From Dyadobacter psychrophilus (GTDB lineage: Bacteria; Bacteroidota; Bacteroidia; Cytophagales; Spirosomataceae), in assembly GCF_900167945.1 (NCBI RefSeq), contig NZ_FUZA01000004.1, positions 248,001 to 312,000 on the forward strand: a stretch of 64,000 bases of DNA. Reading direction: 5' to 3'. Shown piece by piece: positions 17,049 to 25,884 of this stretch. Position 1 is the stretch's first letter, and every line of letters begins with the position of its first letter. The notes beneath the pieces are model-generated. The model worked only from the letters and a program-made list of their open reading frames with translations. It was not told the origin of the DNA and ran no database searches. The translations under genes and the position numbers were made by a program.

Positions 17049-19310
17049 TCAGCGTAATGTATATCGCATGCCGAGAAAGCCCCTGATGCCCTGATTTGGT
17101 GCAAAAACATAGGAGGGGTCGAATGTCAGACGGTAAGGATTATCGGGTGTTGCGATCACCTGACCGTTATCGTCAAACTTTACATTCTTATCAAACGGGT
17201 CATTTGAACGTGCGATGGAATTGGCGGGTGGCGTGAAATTTAAAAGGTTTTTCACACCGCCATAAATTTCCAGACCATTATCAAATTTTTTCGTGACCTG
17301 TATATTTTGTAACGACCAAACCGGCGAAATCCTTGCGCGTGGATCCTCTTCGCTCAGCACAGGAAGCCGCATAGGACCATAAATGTTCCCCGTGTAATCG
17401 AAGGAAATGCCTGACTTTTGAAGCTCATAGGAAACAGACCAGACGCCAGTGTATTTTTCAGTGAGCACCGGGCGAAAACGGACACCGTTCTCCTTCTGAA
17501 AATTTTCCATATAAGTGGCTCCGGCAATGATTTTCAACGGGAAAGGAAAGTTGAAATCGAGGTTCAGGTTAACGCCCTTTGAAACCGCATAACCGTCCAG
17601 ATTGTCGTAAATGATCTCGTTGGGATTGGTGTCATAATCGGGCAGGATCCTGTTTGTAAAGTGCGTATAGAAAACCGAAGCATCGAAGCCGATGAAAGAA
17701 TTTCCTGTCACGATCTTTTTGACATAATTGATATTCACATTCCAGCTTTGTTCAGGATTGAGCGCTTCCTTCAAAATAACCTGCCGCGAACCGGTTAATG
17801 CTGCGTGATCCTCGGTAAACAGGTTCACGATCCTGAAACCACGGCCAATGTTTAGCCTTACCACGTCGGTCGGGTTGAATTTGTATTTGTAAGCGAGTCG
17901 CGGCGTAAAAATGCTTCCGTGGCGGCTGTTATAGTCATATCGGGCACCCAGCAACAGCGAATGTGCGCCCGCCTTAATCTCGTCCTGCACGAAAATCCCA
18001 GGCAGCAAAATCTTGTCCGGATGATCTTTACCGTCCAGAAACCTGGTTGCAGTGGTGTTATCATTGTAAAACGTGTAGCGGAATGGCGTTCCAAAAAGCA
18101 GGTTATGTCTGCCAATTTCCTTGTCCCATAAAAGCTGCGCAAAGGCTATCTTCTGATCCGCATTGAAAACCACATTGCCATATGTTGAATTTTGATTGTG
18201 GGAACTGAAAGAATATTGCAAAGTCACTTTTTCAGACATGGGAAGCTGGTAATTTCCCAAAACTTCAAATCGCTTTGTGTAAATGCTTTCCCCGTAAACT
18301 TCCGTTCCGCCGCGATATGTTTTGTTCCAGTTCATTTCCCCGCCCCACCGGTCTTCGTAATAGTAACGTGCCGCAATATTGGCCTGGCGATTGTTTTTTC
18401 GGTTAAATGACCATTTGTTAAAAACAGAGATCCGGTTTTGCAATGTCAGATCTGTGAAGCCGTCCTTATTGTTGTCGATTGGATTTTGATAATTGAAATA
18501 ACTCACACCCAGCAGCGAGCTTGCCTTGGATCCGGCTGTAAACTTCACGCCCAAGTCCACATTATAATCCAGCCAGGAAGTGCTGAAAGCATCCGCAGAA
18601 AATATAGGAGCTTTGGAAGGATTTTTTGTGATAATGTTGATTAAACCACCTACTGCTTCGGAGCCGTAAAGTGTTGAAGCAGGACCTTTTACAATTTCAA
18701 CCCGCTCGATCAGGCTATTGGGGATTCCGGATAAGCCGTAAACCGTAGAAAGCCCGCTGACCATGGGCATACCATCAATGAGAACCATGGTGTAAGGTCC
18801 CTCGAGTCCGTTAATGTGAATGTCGCCCGTGCTGCACACATTGCAATTAAGCTGAGGACGCACGCCATTGACGTAGCTAAGGCCTTCGAAAATGCTGGGA
18901 ACGGGGTTTTTGTATATGAATTTGGCGGTGATAATGTCAACCGGAACGGGACTGTCGAGTTTTGAAACTTCTTTCATTGTGCCGGTAACCACGACTTCTT
19001 CCAGAGAATTAGCGCCGGATTTCAGAACAAAGTCACGTATCACGTCTTTTTCAATCCGCACATTCTTTTCAGTAATGGATGGCATAGAGATGAAGCTCAC
19101 CCGAATTGAATAGTTTCCGTTTGGAATGCCAGCTATTTTATAATGTCCAAGCGAGTCAGCCGTTGCTCCGGTTTTTAACTCATTAATATAAATCGAGGCA
19201 CCATATGCTGCGTCGCTACCCTCTTCCAGTATCACCTTTCCCGAAAGCGTATGTTGCGCCATAACTGGAAAGCTGAGTGTGCATAACATTGTTAGTATGA
19301 GTAGCTTCAT
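17049..19310 (-). CDS. TonB-dependent outer-membrane receptor with CxxC plug motif
   Basis: A 753-residue receptor: signal peptide (KLLILTMLCTLSFPVMAQ), a carboxypeptidase-like regulatory domain (residues about 20-105), a plug (EEVVVTGTMKEVSKLDSPV through about 230) and a 22-strand barrel ending FLGMRYTLR. The plug holds NCNVCSTGDIHINGLEGPYT, with a C-x2-C pair that is conserved in one branch of Bacteroidota receptors, and VKGPASTLYGSEAVGG. The ligand is not known; siderophore or metal is plausible from the Cys pair. The gene has its own promoter and stands alone. Confidence 0.88.
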   Translation of the reverse strand: MKLLILTMLCTLSFPVMAQHTLSGKVILEEGSDAAYGASIYINELKTGATADSLGHYKIAGIPNGNYSIRVSFISMPSITEKNVRIEKDVIRDFVLKSGANSLEEVVVTGTMKEVSKLDSPVPVDIITAKFIYKNPVPSIFEGLSYVNGVRPQLNCNVCSTGDIHINGLEGPYTMVLIDGMPMVSGLSTVYGLSGIPNSLIERVEIVKGPASTLYGSEAVGGLINIITKNPSKAPIFSADAFSTSWLDYNVDLGVKFTAGSKASSLLGVSYFNYQNPIDNNKDGFTDLTLQNRISVFNKWSFNRKNNRQANIAARYYYEDRWGGEMNWNKTYRGGTEVYGESIYTKRFEVLGNYQLPMSEKVTLQYSFSSHNQNSTYGNVVFNADQKIAFAQLLWDKEIGRHNLLFGTPFRYTFYNDNTTATRFLDGKDHPDKILLPGIFVQDEIKAGAHSLLLGARYDYNSRHGSIFTPRLAYKYKFNPTDVVRLNIGRGFRIVNLFTEDHAALTGSRQVILKEALNPEQSWNVNINYVKKIVTGNSFIGFDASVFYTHFTNRILPDYDTNPNEIIYDNLDGYAVSKGVNLNLDFNFPFPLKIIAGATYMENFQKENGVRFRPVLTEKYTGVWSVSYELQKSGISFDYTGNIYGPMRLPVLSEEDPRARISPVWSLQNIQVTKKFDNGLEIYGGVKNLLNFTPPANSIARSNDPFDKNVKFDDNGQVIATPDNPYRLTFDPSYVFAPNQGIRGFLGMRYTLR

Positions 19311-19355
19311 ATATACTTAATCTTATATTTAATTTATCCTTAATATTAATTTAGA

Positions 19356-19384
19356 CAAATCTAAAAATATAACTTGACAAACAA
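19356..19384 (-). promoter_or_regulatory. Promoter of the TonB-dependent receptor gene
   Basis: Minus strand: TTG (19382-19384), an 18-nt spacer, then TAGATTTG (19356-19363), an exact TAnnTTTG match. The leader to the ATG at 19310 would be about 40 nt and very AT-rich. Confidence 0.6.
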
Positions 19385-19476
19385 CAATTTATAATTCGAT
19401 TAATAAAAAAAATGTTTTGGAAACTATCCGCATACTACTTTTAGTTAGACATGTTCATGAATAACCCATCATAACT

Positions 19477-19887
19477 ATGCTGAAAAAATTTTTGAAACCG
19501 ATTAAATTGCCGGCATCGGCCGACTGGGGCGTGCTGATTTTGAGGGTAGGAATTTCATTGCTCATGCTCACACATGGCTATGCCAAACTGCAAAACCTTT
19601 TAAAAGGGGACCATTCATTTGCTGATCCCATCGGGATTGGAGAGGAGTTATCGCTTTATCTGACAATTGGCGCAGAGTTCGTCTGCTCAATTTTGGTGAT
19701 TCTCGGGCTGTTTACCAGAGCGGCACTTATTCCGTTGATCATAACTATGGCAGTCGTTTCGTTCATTGTACACGGCGCAGATCCGCTGGCTGATAAAGAA
19801 CACGCACTGTCATTCCTTATCGTGTATGTAACGTTGTTTCTGACCGGCCCGGGGAAAATGTCTGTGGATAGTGGTCTTTACAGATAA
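19477..19887 (+). CDS. DoxX family membrane protein
   Basis: A 136-residue protein with four membrane helices and the DoxX pattern: WGVLILRVGISLLMLTHGYAKL (residues 18-39), GIGEELSLYLTIGAEFVCSILVILGLFTR (about 57-85) and a last helix ending FLTGPGKMSVD. DoxX proteins are quinone- or thiosulfate-linked in some organisms and of unknown role in most. A strong terminator follows directly. Confidence 0.87.
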   Translation: MLKKFLKPIKLPASADWGVLILRVGISLLMLTHGYAKLQNLLKGDHSFADPIGIGEELSLYLTIGAEFVCSILVILGLFTRAALIPLIITMAVVSFIVHGADPLADKEHALSFLIVYVTLFLTGPGKMSVDSGLYR

Positions 19888-19890
19888 ATG

Positions 19891-19925
19891 AAAAAGGCGT
19901 TTCCAGAACCGGAAACGCCTTTTTC
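19891..19925. terminator. Bidirectional intrinsic terminator
   Basis: Stem AGGCGTTTCC/GGAAACGCCT (19895-19904 and 19911-19920) flanked by five A on the left and a T run on the right, so it works for both the DoxX gene and the convergent aldo/keto reductase gene. Confidence 0.88.
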
Positions 19926-19929
19926 TATG

Positions 19930-20901
19930 CTATTGTGACCATTGCGTTGGAGAGCGGTCCCAGCGGTGTTCTTTCAGTTTTTCTGCCAATTGAGGATCCA
20001 GTAGTTTGCCGTCGCTTGCGGAAACATTGGATCGCACGTGAGGCAACTTACGCATGCCCGGGATCGTGGTGTGCACGTCCGGATTGTTCAATATAAACCT
20101 TAATGCCAGCTCGGGCATCGTCATTCCTTCTGGAATATCTGCTTTCAAAGCTTCGGCGTGGTCTACGCTTGAACTCAGGTTCTCAGGCACGAAGTATGTT
20201 GAACGCCAGTCGTCGGCGGGGAATGTTGTTTCCTTGGTCAATGTGCCTGTTAATGTTCCTTCATCAAATGGAACGCGGGAAATAACGCCGATATCGAGTT
20301 TTTTGCAAAGCGGGAACAGATTATCTTCCGGTGCCTGGTCAAAAATATTATAGATAACCTGAACAGCGTCTATCAAACCCGTTTCGAGCGTTTTTAGCAC
20401 ATTATCCGGCTCCCAGCGGTTTACGCTGATGCCCCAACGCTCCACTTTTCCTTCCTGCGTAAGCTTTTGTATGGCTTCTTTCCACTCATCTTCCTGTGCC
20501 CAGCTGTCTTCCCACACATGGAATTGAAGCAGATCAATGCGTTCCGTGCCCAGGTTTTGAAGACTTTTCTCTGTGTATTCAACAATGTAATCCGCAGGGA
20601 AAACATCTTTTAAAGAGGAACCCGGCTTAGATGGCCATTGGCGGTTTTTTGGTGGGATTTTGGTGGCAGCATATAATTTGCGGTCGGGATAACGGCGGAT
20701 CAGATCGCCGAGAATGCGCTCGCTCAGGCCTTCGCCATAACCCCAGGCAGTGTCAAAAAAATTAACGCCCGATTCAACTGCCAGATTAAGCGAGTCATCT
20801 GTTTCCTTACGGTCGGAGCCGGTCCAGCCTGCAAGTCCCCACATTCCATAACCTATTTCGCTGATCTGCCAGCCACTACGCCCAAAACGACGGTTTTGCA
20901 T
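19930..20901 (-). CDS. Aldo/keto reductase
   Basis: A 323-residue TIM-barrel oxidoreductase of the AKR superfamily that reduces carbonyls with NADPH. The signature is intact: GYGMWGLAGW near the start, FFDTAWGYGEGLSE (residues 49-62, Asp and Tyr of the tetrad), ATKIPPKN (catalytic Lys), LLQFHVWED (catalytic His) and the C-terminal cofactor loop TTIPGMRKLPHVRSN. No signal peptide is present. It is divergent from an M23 peptidase gene, with a perfect short palindrome in between. Confidence 0.92.
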   Translation of the reverse strand: MQNRRFGRSGWQISEIGYGMWGLAGWTGSDRKETDDSLNLAVESGVNFFDTAWGYGEGLSERILGDLIRRYPDRKLYAATKIPPKNRQWPSKPGSSLKDVFPADYIVEYTEKSLQNLGTERIDLLQFHVWEDSWAQEDEWKEAIQKLTQEGKVERWGISVNRWEPDNVLKTLETGLIDAVQVIYNIFDQAPEDNLFPLCKKLDIGVISRVPFDEGTLTGTLTKETTFPADDWRSTYFVPENLSSSVDHAEALKADIPEGMTMPELALRFILNNPDVHTTIPGMRKLPHVRSNVSASDGKLLDPQLAEKLKEHRWDRSPTQWSQ

Positions 20902-20940
20902 TGTTAAGTAAATTTAGTGTTCGTGGATTAAAGCCCGGGA

Positions 20941-20973
20941 TTGCATCTTTTTAATGTATTACAAATACATTTG
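20941..20973 (+). promoter_or_regulatory. Putative promoter of the M23 peptidase gene
   Basis: TTG (20941-20943), 22-nt spacer, TACATTTG (20966-20973), an exact -7 box. The box overlaps the palindrome at 20959-20976, so a protein bound there would block it. Confidence 0.45.
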
Positions 20974-20976
20974 TAA
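20959..20976. promoter_or_regulatory. Palindrome TTACAAAT-ac-ATTTGTAA, possible operator
   Basis: Perfect inverted repeat with 8-bp arms and a 2-bp centre, midway between two divergent genes and overlapping a predicted promoter box. It may be a repressor site, but part of the symmetry comes from the promoter consensus itself. Confidence 0.35.
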
Positions 20977-21027
20977 GATTTTAAGTTCATAAAAATCTCC
21001 GATAACGTTCTTCAATTAAACTGATAA

Positions 21028-21825
21028 GTGAGACACAAAGGGTTGATGGTAAATGCATTGTTGATGACAATAAAAAGAATTGCCGGAATTGTCCTGATCC
21101 TCAGCATTTCCGGTTGGGTCAATGAAGATGAACCTTCTGAAAAAATAAAAGATTACTCCGCTGCATTCAACCAGATCCAGCTGGACATCCGGGACAATGT
21201 AATCTCGCCCGACTCGGGCCGGCTGGCTTTCCGCACGGTGATGCAGCAGCTAAGAAGTGAATTCCAAAGGGACACCTGTCGCGTGATTGATTCGTCTTAT
21301 TTTGTTTATCCGGTTAAAGGTTACACCCCACGCGAATCCATAGGCGGCCGGGGAAGAGGTTACCGGGGCGATGGTTTCGATTTATTTGATAACAATGTAA
21401 AAGGAAGCCATCCAGCTCACGATCTTTTCATCAAGGATAAGGATCAGGATAATCTGGACGACCGGACTTGGAAGGCCGTTGATGTGCTTGCCTTTACATC
21501 GGGAATTGTCATTGCGACGGAAACGGGCTGGAAATATAACAGCGAATTCCGGGGCGGAAACTGGATATGGATTTACGATCCCTGCCTCGACGGCCTTTTT
21601 TACTACGCACATAATAACATGATCGAAGTGCAGCCCGGGCAGTGGGTGAATGCTGGTGATAAAATCGCGGAAATGGGCCGCTCCGGTTATAATGCTTATC
21701 AAAAACGCTCTCCAACGCACCTGCACCTGATGTATCTGCAACTGGATGAGTATGCCATGCCGGTGCCCGTCAACACGTATGAATGGTTGCTTATGGGAGC
21801 GGTGAAGGATGGTTTCGTTTTGTAA
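21028..21825 (+). CDS. M23 (LytM) family peptidase
   Basis: A 265-residue exported protein with an N-terminal hydrophobic segment (IAGIVLILSISGWV). The zinc site is present as HxxxD in SHPAHD (about residue 130) and HLH in THLHLMY (about residue 230), with LAFTSGIVIATETG and GDKIAEMGRSG as the usual beta-sheet motifs. M23 enzymes cut glycyl or D-Ala peptide bonds in peptidoglycan. The start drawn is a GTG; ATG codons at 21046 and 21064 would give the same hydrophobic segment and may be the true start. It probably acts in the periplasm on the cell wall. Confidence 0.87.
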   Translation: MRHKGLMVNALLMTIKRIAGIVLILSISGWVNEDEPSEKIKDYSAAFNQIQLDIRDNVISPDSGRLAFRTVMQQLRSEFQRDTCRVIDSSYFVYPVKGYTPRESIGGRGRGYRGDGFDLFDNNVKGSHPAHDLFIKDKDQDNLDDRTWKAVDVLAFTSGIVIATETGWKYNSEFRGGNWIWIYDPCLDGLFYYAHNNMIEVQPGQWVNAGDKIAEMGRSGYNAYQKRSPTHLHLMYLQLDEYAMPVPVNTYEWLLMGAVKDGFVL

Positions 21826-21895
21826 TGATTGGGATTGATGCTATTAATTAATAAATTGTAGCTCACTCAATTACTATTCCTATAAACCATTTTTT

Positions 21896-23182
21896 ATGAA
21901 CAACCGCCGGTCCTTTTTCCGAAAGAGCGCGGCCATTGGCTTTGGTGCCTTTGGTCTTAACAGTCTTTATAACGAACTGCACGCCGAAGGTTTCAGCGAA
22001 GCCGAAAAGCTCTGGAATGACAACAGTGCAGATAATGAGGATTACTGGTCGGTGATCCAGGACGCTTACACGGCGAGCAAAAGTGACATTATTATCCTCA
22101 ACAACGGCGGCGTCTCGCCTTCGCCAATAGCGGTGCAGGAAGCTCTGGAAAAATACAACAAAGCCGCTGCGCAGGGACCTTCTTACTACATGTGGCGGAT
22201 TATAGATAAAGGCCGTGAGCCGCTCCGGCAGCGTTTAGCCAAACTCGCGGGCTGCGATGCAGAAGAAATAGCGATCAACCGGAACGCCACGGAAGCGCTA
22301 AACACCATTATTTTTGGTTTGCCGCTCGAAAAAGGCGACGAAATCATCGGCACCATTCAGGACTATCCAAATATGATCCAGGCCTGGAAGCAGAGGGAAA
22401 TGCGGGATGGGTTGGTTTACAAACAGTTATCATTTGATTTTCCGATTGAAAACGACGATCAGATCGTAAAAGCATTCGCTGATGCCGTCACGCCAAAGAC
22501 TAAGATCATTCACGTGACGCACATTATCAACTGGGTGGGTCAGATTATGCCGGTGAAAAAGATCTGCGATATGGCGCATAGCAAAGGCATTGAAGTAGTT
22601 GTGGATGGTGCGCATACATTTGGTTTGCTGGACTATAAAATTCCGGACCTGGATTGCGATTACTTTGGCACGAGCCTGCATAAGTTTCTGAGCGCGCCCG
22701 TAGGAAGCGGGATGATGTGGATCAAGAAAGAGAAAATTGAGAAAATATGGCCGCTGCTATGCAACAGCCAGCCTAAAAGCAAGGATATCCGCAAGTTTGA
22801 AACATTAGGAACGCGCAGTTTTTGCATAGAACAGGCCATAGGTGAAGCCATTAATTTTCAGGAAGGAATCGGTTCCAAAAGAAAGCAGGAACGGGTGCAT
22901 TATCTGAAAAAATACTGGGCAGAAAAAGCATTGCAGATCCCCGGCGTGAAGATCCATACATCCCTGAAACCCGAATATTCCTGCGCCATAGCCGGTGTGA
23001 GCATTGACGGCATGAAGCCCGAAGAACTGGATAGCAAACTGATGAAAGATTACCAGATCCACACGGTGGGTATTAATTGGGGAAATATTCATTGTGTGCG
23101 GGTTACGCCTCATGTGTTTACCAAAATCAGTGATCTTGATAAACTCGTCGGAGCACTGGAAAAGATTGCGAAGAAAGCCTGA
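21896..23182 (+). CDS. Class V aminotransferase, Tat-exported
   Basis: A 428-residue PLP enzyme of the class V fold (isopenicillin N epimerase / cysteine desulfurase-like). N-terminus NNRRSFFRKSAAIGFGAFG is a twin-arginine signal. The fold motifs are LNNGGVSPSP (about 64-73), INRNATEALNTI, THIINWVGQIMPV, VVDGAHTFG (cofactor Asp) and GTSLHKFLSAPVGSGMMW with the PLP lysine in SLHK. Typical epimerase-like members act on unidentified substrates. Export of a PLP enzyme is uncommon, but in Cytophagales several Tat-tagged members are known. A terminator follows. Confidence 0.88.
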   Translation: MNNRRSFFRKSAAIGFGAFGLNSLYNELHAEGFSEAEKLWNDNSADNEDYWSVIQDAYTASKSDIIILNNGGVSPSPIAVQEALEKYNKAAAQGPSYYMWRIIDKGREPLRQRLAKLAGCDAEEIAINRNATEALNTIIFGLPLEKGDEIIGTIQDYPNMIQAWKQREMRDGLVYKQLSFDFPIENDDQIVKAFADAVTPKTKIIHVTHIINWVGQIMPVKKICDMAHSKGIEVVVDGAHTFGLLDYKIPDLDCDYFGTSLHKFLSAPVGSGMMWIKKEKIEKIWPLLCNSQPKSKDIRKFETLGTRSFCIEQAIGEAINFQEGIGSKRKQERVHYLKKYWAEKALQIPGVKIHTSLKPEYSCAIAGVSIDGMKPEELDSKLMKDYQIHTVGINWGNIHCVRVTPHVFTKISDLDKLVGALEKIAKKA

Positions 23183-23209
23183 TAACTTTTATAAAAGATT
23201 ATTTTGAAG

Positions 23210-23249
23210 AGCATAACCGGCGCCTGCGAAGGTTGGTTATGCTTTTTTA
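23210..23249 (+). terminator. Intrinsic terminator after the aminotransferase gene
   Basis: Stem AGCATAACC/GGTTATGCT (23210-23218 and 23235-23243) with a GC-rich loop, followed by a run of T. Confidence 0.82.
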
Positions 23250-23334
23250 TTTTATAGTATAAATGACATTAAACCGTTTATAGTAGATAAGGATTTTAAA
23301 GTCGGTAAATTCAACCATTCGAACGAATTACGCT

Positions 23335-23364
23335 TTTGCATGGAGCCTTAAATCTTTATTTTTG
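23335..23364 (+). promoter_or_regulatory. Promoter of the UPF0323 / glutathionylspermidine synthase-like operon
   Basis: TTTG (23335-23338), 18-nt spacer, TATTTTTG (23357-23364): both boxes match the Bacteroidota consensus exactly. The predicted start is near 23371, about 20 nt before the ATG. Confidence 0.72.
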
Positions 23365-23391
23365 ATATCATCAGCTTAAAAACCTAATCAA

Positions 23392-24003
23392 ATGACGCAG
23401 TTACGAAAGGGTTCTTTCCTCAAAAGGGCCAAAGACATAAGCATCAGCAGCGCGTTGGCCATCACCATATTATCGTCCGGAATCGGAATGATAGGATGCG
23501 GTTCCAATGAAGACGAAGAAGCTTACAGTTACGAAGAAACCAGCTACTCCAAAGGCATCCGCTCGCATATTAAAGAAGTTAAGCCCGGAGAATTCAAGAT
23601 CACAGACGAAGAAAGCGTCGACGCAGACAAGTCCGTCGCCATTGTCACTTACCTCGATGGGCACACCGATTCGCTGAGCACAAGCGCTGCCAAAGCATTG
23701 ATCGACGATGAAATCCGTAATAACCAGTCTTCCGTGGGGCACCACAGCGGCCTGTCCACCATGCTTTTGTACGGAGGAATGGGTTATATGCTTGGAAGAA
23801 GCTCCAACAATGCCTACATGAACAACTATCGTGGAAACGGCAGTGCGGCCAGAGGATTTTACAGCGACCCGAATGTATACAACAAATCACAAATTGCTGT
23901 GCAGCAAGCCAATGCTTCCCGCACCACCCGCATGGTGACTTCCCGTCCAAAAGGCGGCAGAAATGGTTTCTTCGGACGTTCCGCTGGCAGAAGCGGAGGT
24001 TAA
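23392..24003 (+). CDS. UPF0323 family lipoprotein
   Basis: A 203-residue lipoprotein; the lipobox is IGCGS with the lipidated Cys at about residue 36. The C-terminal half is rich in Gly, Ser, Asn and Arg (MLLYGGMGYMLGRSS, GFFGRSAGRSGG). It resembles the UPF0323 lipoproteins of Helicobacter and Campylobacter, and functionally parallels YgiB of E. coli: in all these genomes the gene lies directly before a glutathionylspermidine synthase-like gene, as here (11-nt gap). Its function is unknown. Confidence 0.72.
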   Translation: MTQLRKGSFLKRAKDISISSALAITILSSGIGMIGCGSNEDEEAYSYEETSYSKGIRSHIKEVKPGEFKITDEESVDADKSVAIVTYLDGHTDSLSTSAAKALIDDEIRNNQSSVGHHSGLSTMLLYGGMGYMLGRSSNNAYMNNYRGNGSAARGFYSDPNVYNKSQIAVQQANASRTTRMVTSRPKGGRNGFFGRSAGRSGG

Positions 24004-24014
24004 AATTACAGATC

Positions 24015-25187
24015 ATGATTAAACTGAAATCGCTTCCCAACCACCCCGAAAAAGGGCTTCAAAATGTAGGCTGGGACTGGATGCTGGGCGCCGACACGGC
24101 TCCCTACGTGGTGAGTGACGTCGTAGTCGTTAACGAAGAGCAGGCTGTTCAATATTATGAAGCAGCCGGAACACTCTATGAAATGCTGGTTGAGGCCGGG
24201 CAGTATGCCATTGATAATCAGCTTTATAAGGAAATGGGCATTCCCGAAAACCTCAGAGAACTGATTGAGCTTTCCTGGCAGGACGACCGCCACATCCATT
24301 TATATGGCCGTTTCGACCTCGCCGGCGGGATTGATGGCGAACCTGTTAAGCTGATCGAGTTCAATGCAGATACGGCGACTTGTATTCCCGAAACTGCGGT
24401 CGTACAATGGGCGCATTTGCGAATGAACGGGCTGGATGAATCGCAGCAGTTTAACACCCTTTACGAGACATTAGTAAACCAATTTCGTTACCTCAAAGAG
24501 GCCAATAACGACCTGGACGCATCCATTTTGTTCTCCACCATGCGCGGTTACCCGGAAGACGACACCAATGTTGCATTGCTGACCGAAGCAGCGCGCGAGG
24601 CCGGATTTGACACGGATTTCGCTTATGTAGAGGAAGTTGAGTTTTCCAATGGTGAAGGCATTTTCAAGATGGTCCCCGATTCCAATGACTTTCTTCGCTT
24701 TGATTTTTGGTTCAAGCTCATACCGTGGGAATACATCGGCAATGATGAGCCGGAGCTGGCCGTAATGCTCACGGAAATTGTTAAAAACCGCAAAGCCGTA
24801 ATTCTCAATCCGGCATATACGCTTTTATTTCAGTCAAAATACATTCTTAAAGTATTGTGGGACCTTTATCCATATCACCCGTTGTTATTGCAAACCGAGC
24901 GATATGCATTGCCTCATAAAAAATCAGTGCGAAAAGTACTTTTTGGTCGTGAAGGAGCCAATGTGTCGATCCTCGAAAAGGGAGGAGAAGTGTTAGAGAC
25001 CGTCGAAGGAGAGTATGATAATCAGGCAAAGATTTATCAGGAATATCTGGATTTCCCTACCGATGGTGCAGGAAATTCGTATCAGGCTGGCGTCTTCTAT
25101 GCAGGTGAGGCCTGTGCCCTGGGTTTTCGCCGTGGCGGGAAAATTCTCGACAATAAAGCACAATTTGTAGGGCATCTGGTTGACTAA
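24015..25187 (+). CDS. Glutathionylspermidine synthase-like ATP-grasp protein
   Basis: A 390-residue protein with the synthetase-domain motifs of the GSP_synth family (E. coli YgiC/YjfC type): YGRFDLAGG (about 96-104), LIEFNADTATCIPETAVVQW (about 112-131), YVEEVEFSN, FRFDFWFKLIPWE and LLPH-type ends with AGVFYAGEACALGFRRGG near the C-terminus. It lacks the amidase half of the bifunctional E. coli Gss. These proteins ligate an amine to a carboxylate using ATP, but YgiC-type members are not shown to make glutathionylspermidine. Its constant partner is the lipoprotein gene upstream. Confidence 0.85.
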   Translation: MIKLKSLPNHPEKGLQNVGWDWMLGADTAPYVVSDVVVVNEEQAVQYYEAAGTLYEMLVEAGQYAIDNQLYKEMGIPENLRELIELSWQDDRHIHLYGRFDLAGGIDGEPVKLIEFNADTATCIPETAVVQWAHLRMNGLDESQQFNTLYETLVNQFRYLKEANNDLDASILFSTMRGYPEDDTNVALLTEAAREAGFDTDFAYVEEVEFSNGEGIFKMVPDSNDFLRFDFWFKLIPWEYIGNDEPELAVMLTEIVKNRKAVILNPAYTLLFQSKYILKVLWDLYPYHPLLLQTERYALPHKKSVRKVLFGREGANVSILEKGGEVLETVEGEYDNQAKIYQEYLDFPTDGAGNSYQAGVFYAGEACALGFRRGGKILDNKAQFVGHLVD

Positions 25188-25330
25188 TCCGCTGAAAGTG
25201 ACCGCACACTAACTGAGACGACCGTTTGCTCATCTTTTTAGGAAAAAATCATTTTGTCTGGCAAAGTTTGTAATGCTGTTGATGTATAACCACGTCAACC
25301 CATTCCGAAAATTCTTAAACAAAGCCAGTC

Positions 25331-25663
25331 ATGATACACGAGAAAATTTTTCAGTTAAAAAGCGGACGAGAAGTCAAAGTCATAGTAAAAGGTTACTTTC
25401 TGCACGACAATCCGCAACGCAGCACCGAATACGAAATATTGATCAGGGAACCGAAGGAAAAATATTTTCGCGCACCAATCGGCATCAATCATCCGCAGTT
25501 TTGGAAATTGAAGCGACTGGGGCCTCAGCAAGCGAAGTTGCTAGTCTTGGAATACAGTGGGATTTCCCAGAGGCAGGTAAATCAGGCAGTTAATGAATTT
25601 AATGCTGTATTGAGTTTCCCGGCAGCCCACATAGGTCTGCAATTTGAAAGGGAGTTGGTATAA
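25331..25663 (+). CDS. Small protein of unknown function
   Basis: A 110-residue cytoplasmic protein without signal peptide or membrane helix. It begins with strands (EKIFQLKSGREVKVIVKGYF), has IRFREP-like charged loops (EILIREPKEKYFRAP), and ends with a helix ISQRQVNQAVNEFNAVLSF. I do not recognise the family. Support for a real gene is codon-like composition and the lack of any better frame; it stands alone, 143 nt after the ATP-grasp gene. Confidence 0.5.
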   Translation: MIHEKIFQLKSGREVKVIVKGYFLHDNPQRSTEYEILIREPKEKYFRAPIGINHPQFWKLKRLGPQQAKLLVLEYSGISQRQVNQAVNEFNAVLSFPAAHIGLQFERELV

Positions 25664-25884
25664 ACACTCAATCACTTTTTATGGTTTGCAAAAAAGGACC
25701 ACCACAGTTTCGGTGCAAATCAATTTCTCTTCGGATTTTCACTTATAAAGCGGGCAAATAACTATCATTTCAAATGAAGTTGTTTCGTCCGCTTTTATAC
25801 ATTCAAGGCCTGCTACAATTAAACTAAGCATTAGGACAGATTTTGTTTTAAATTCAGCCTTTTCGCAAAATAGTCGGGCTGTAA

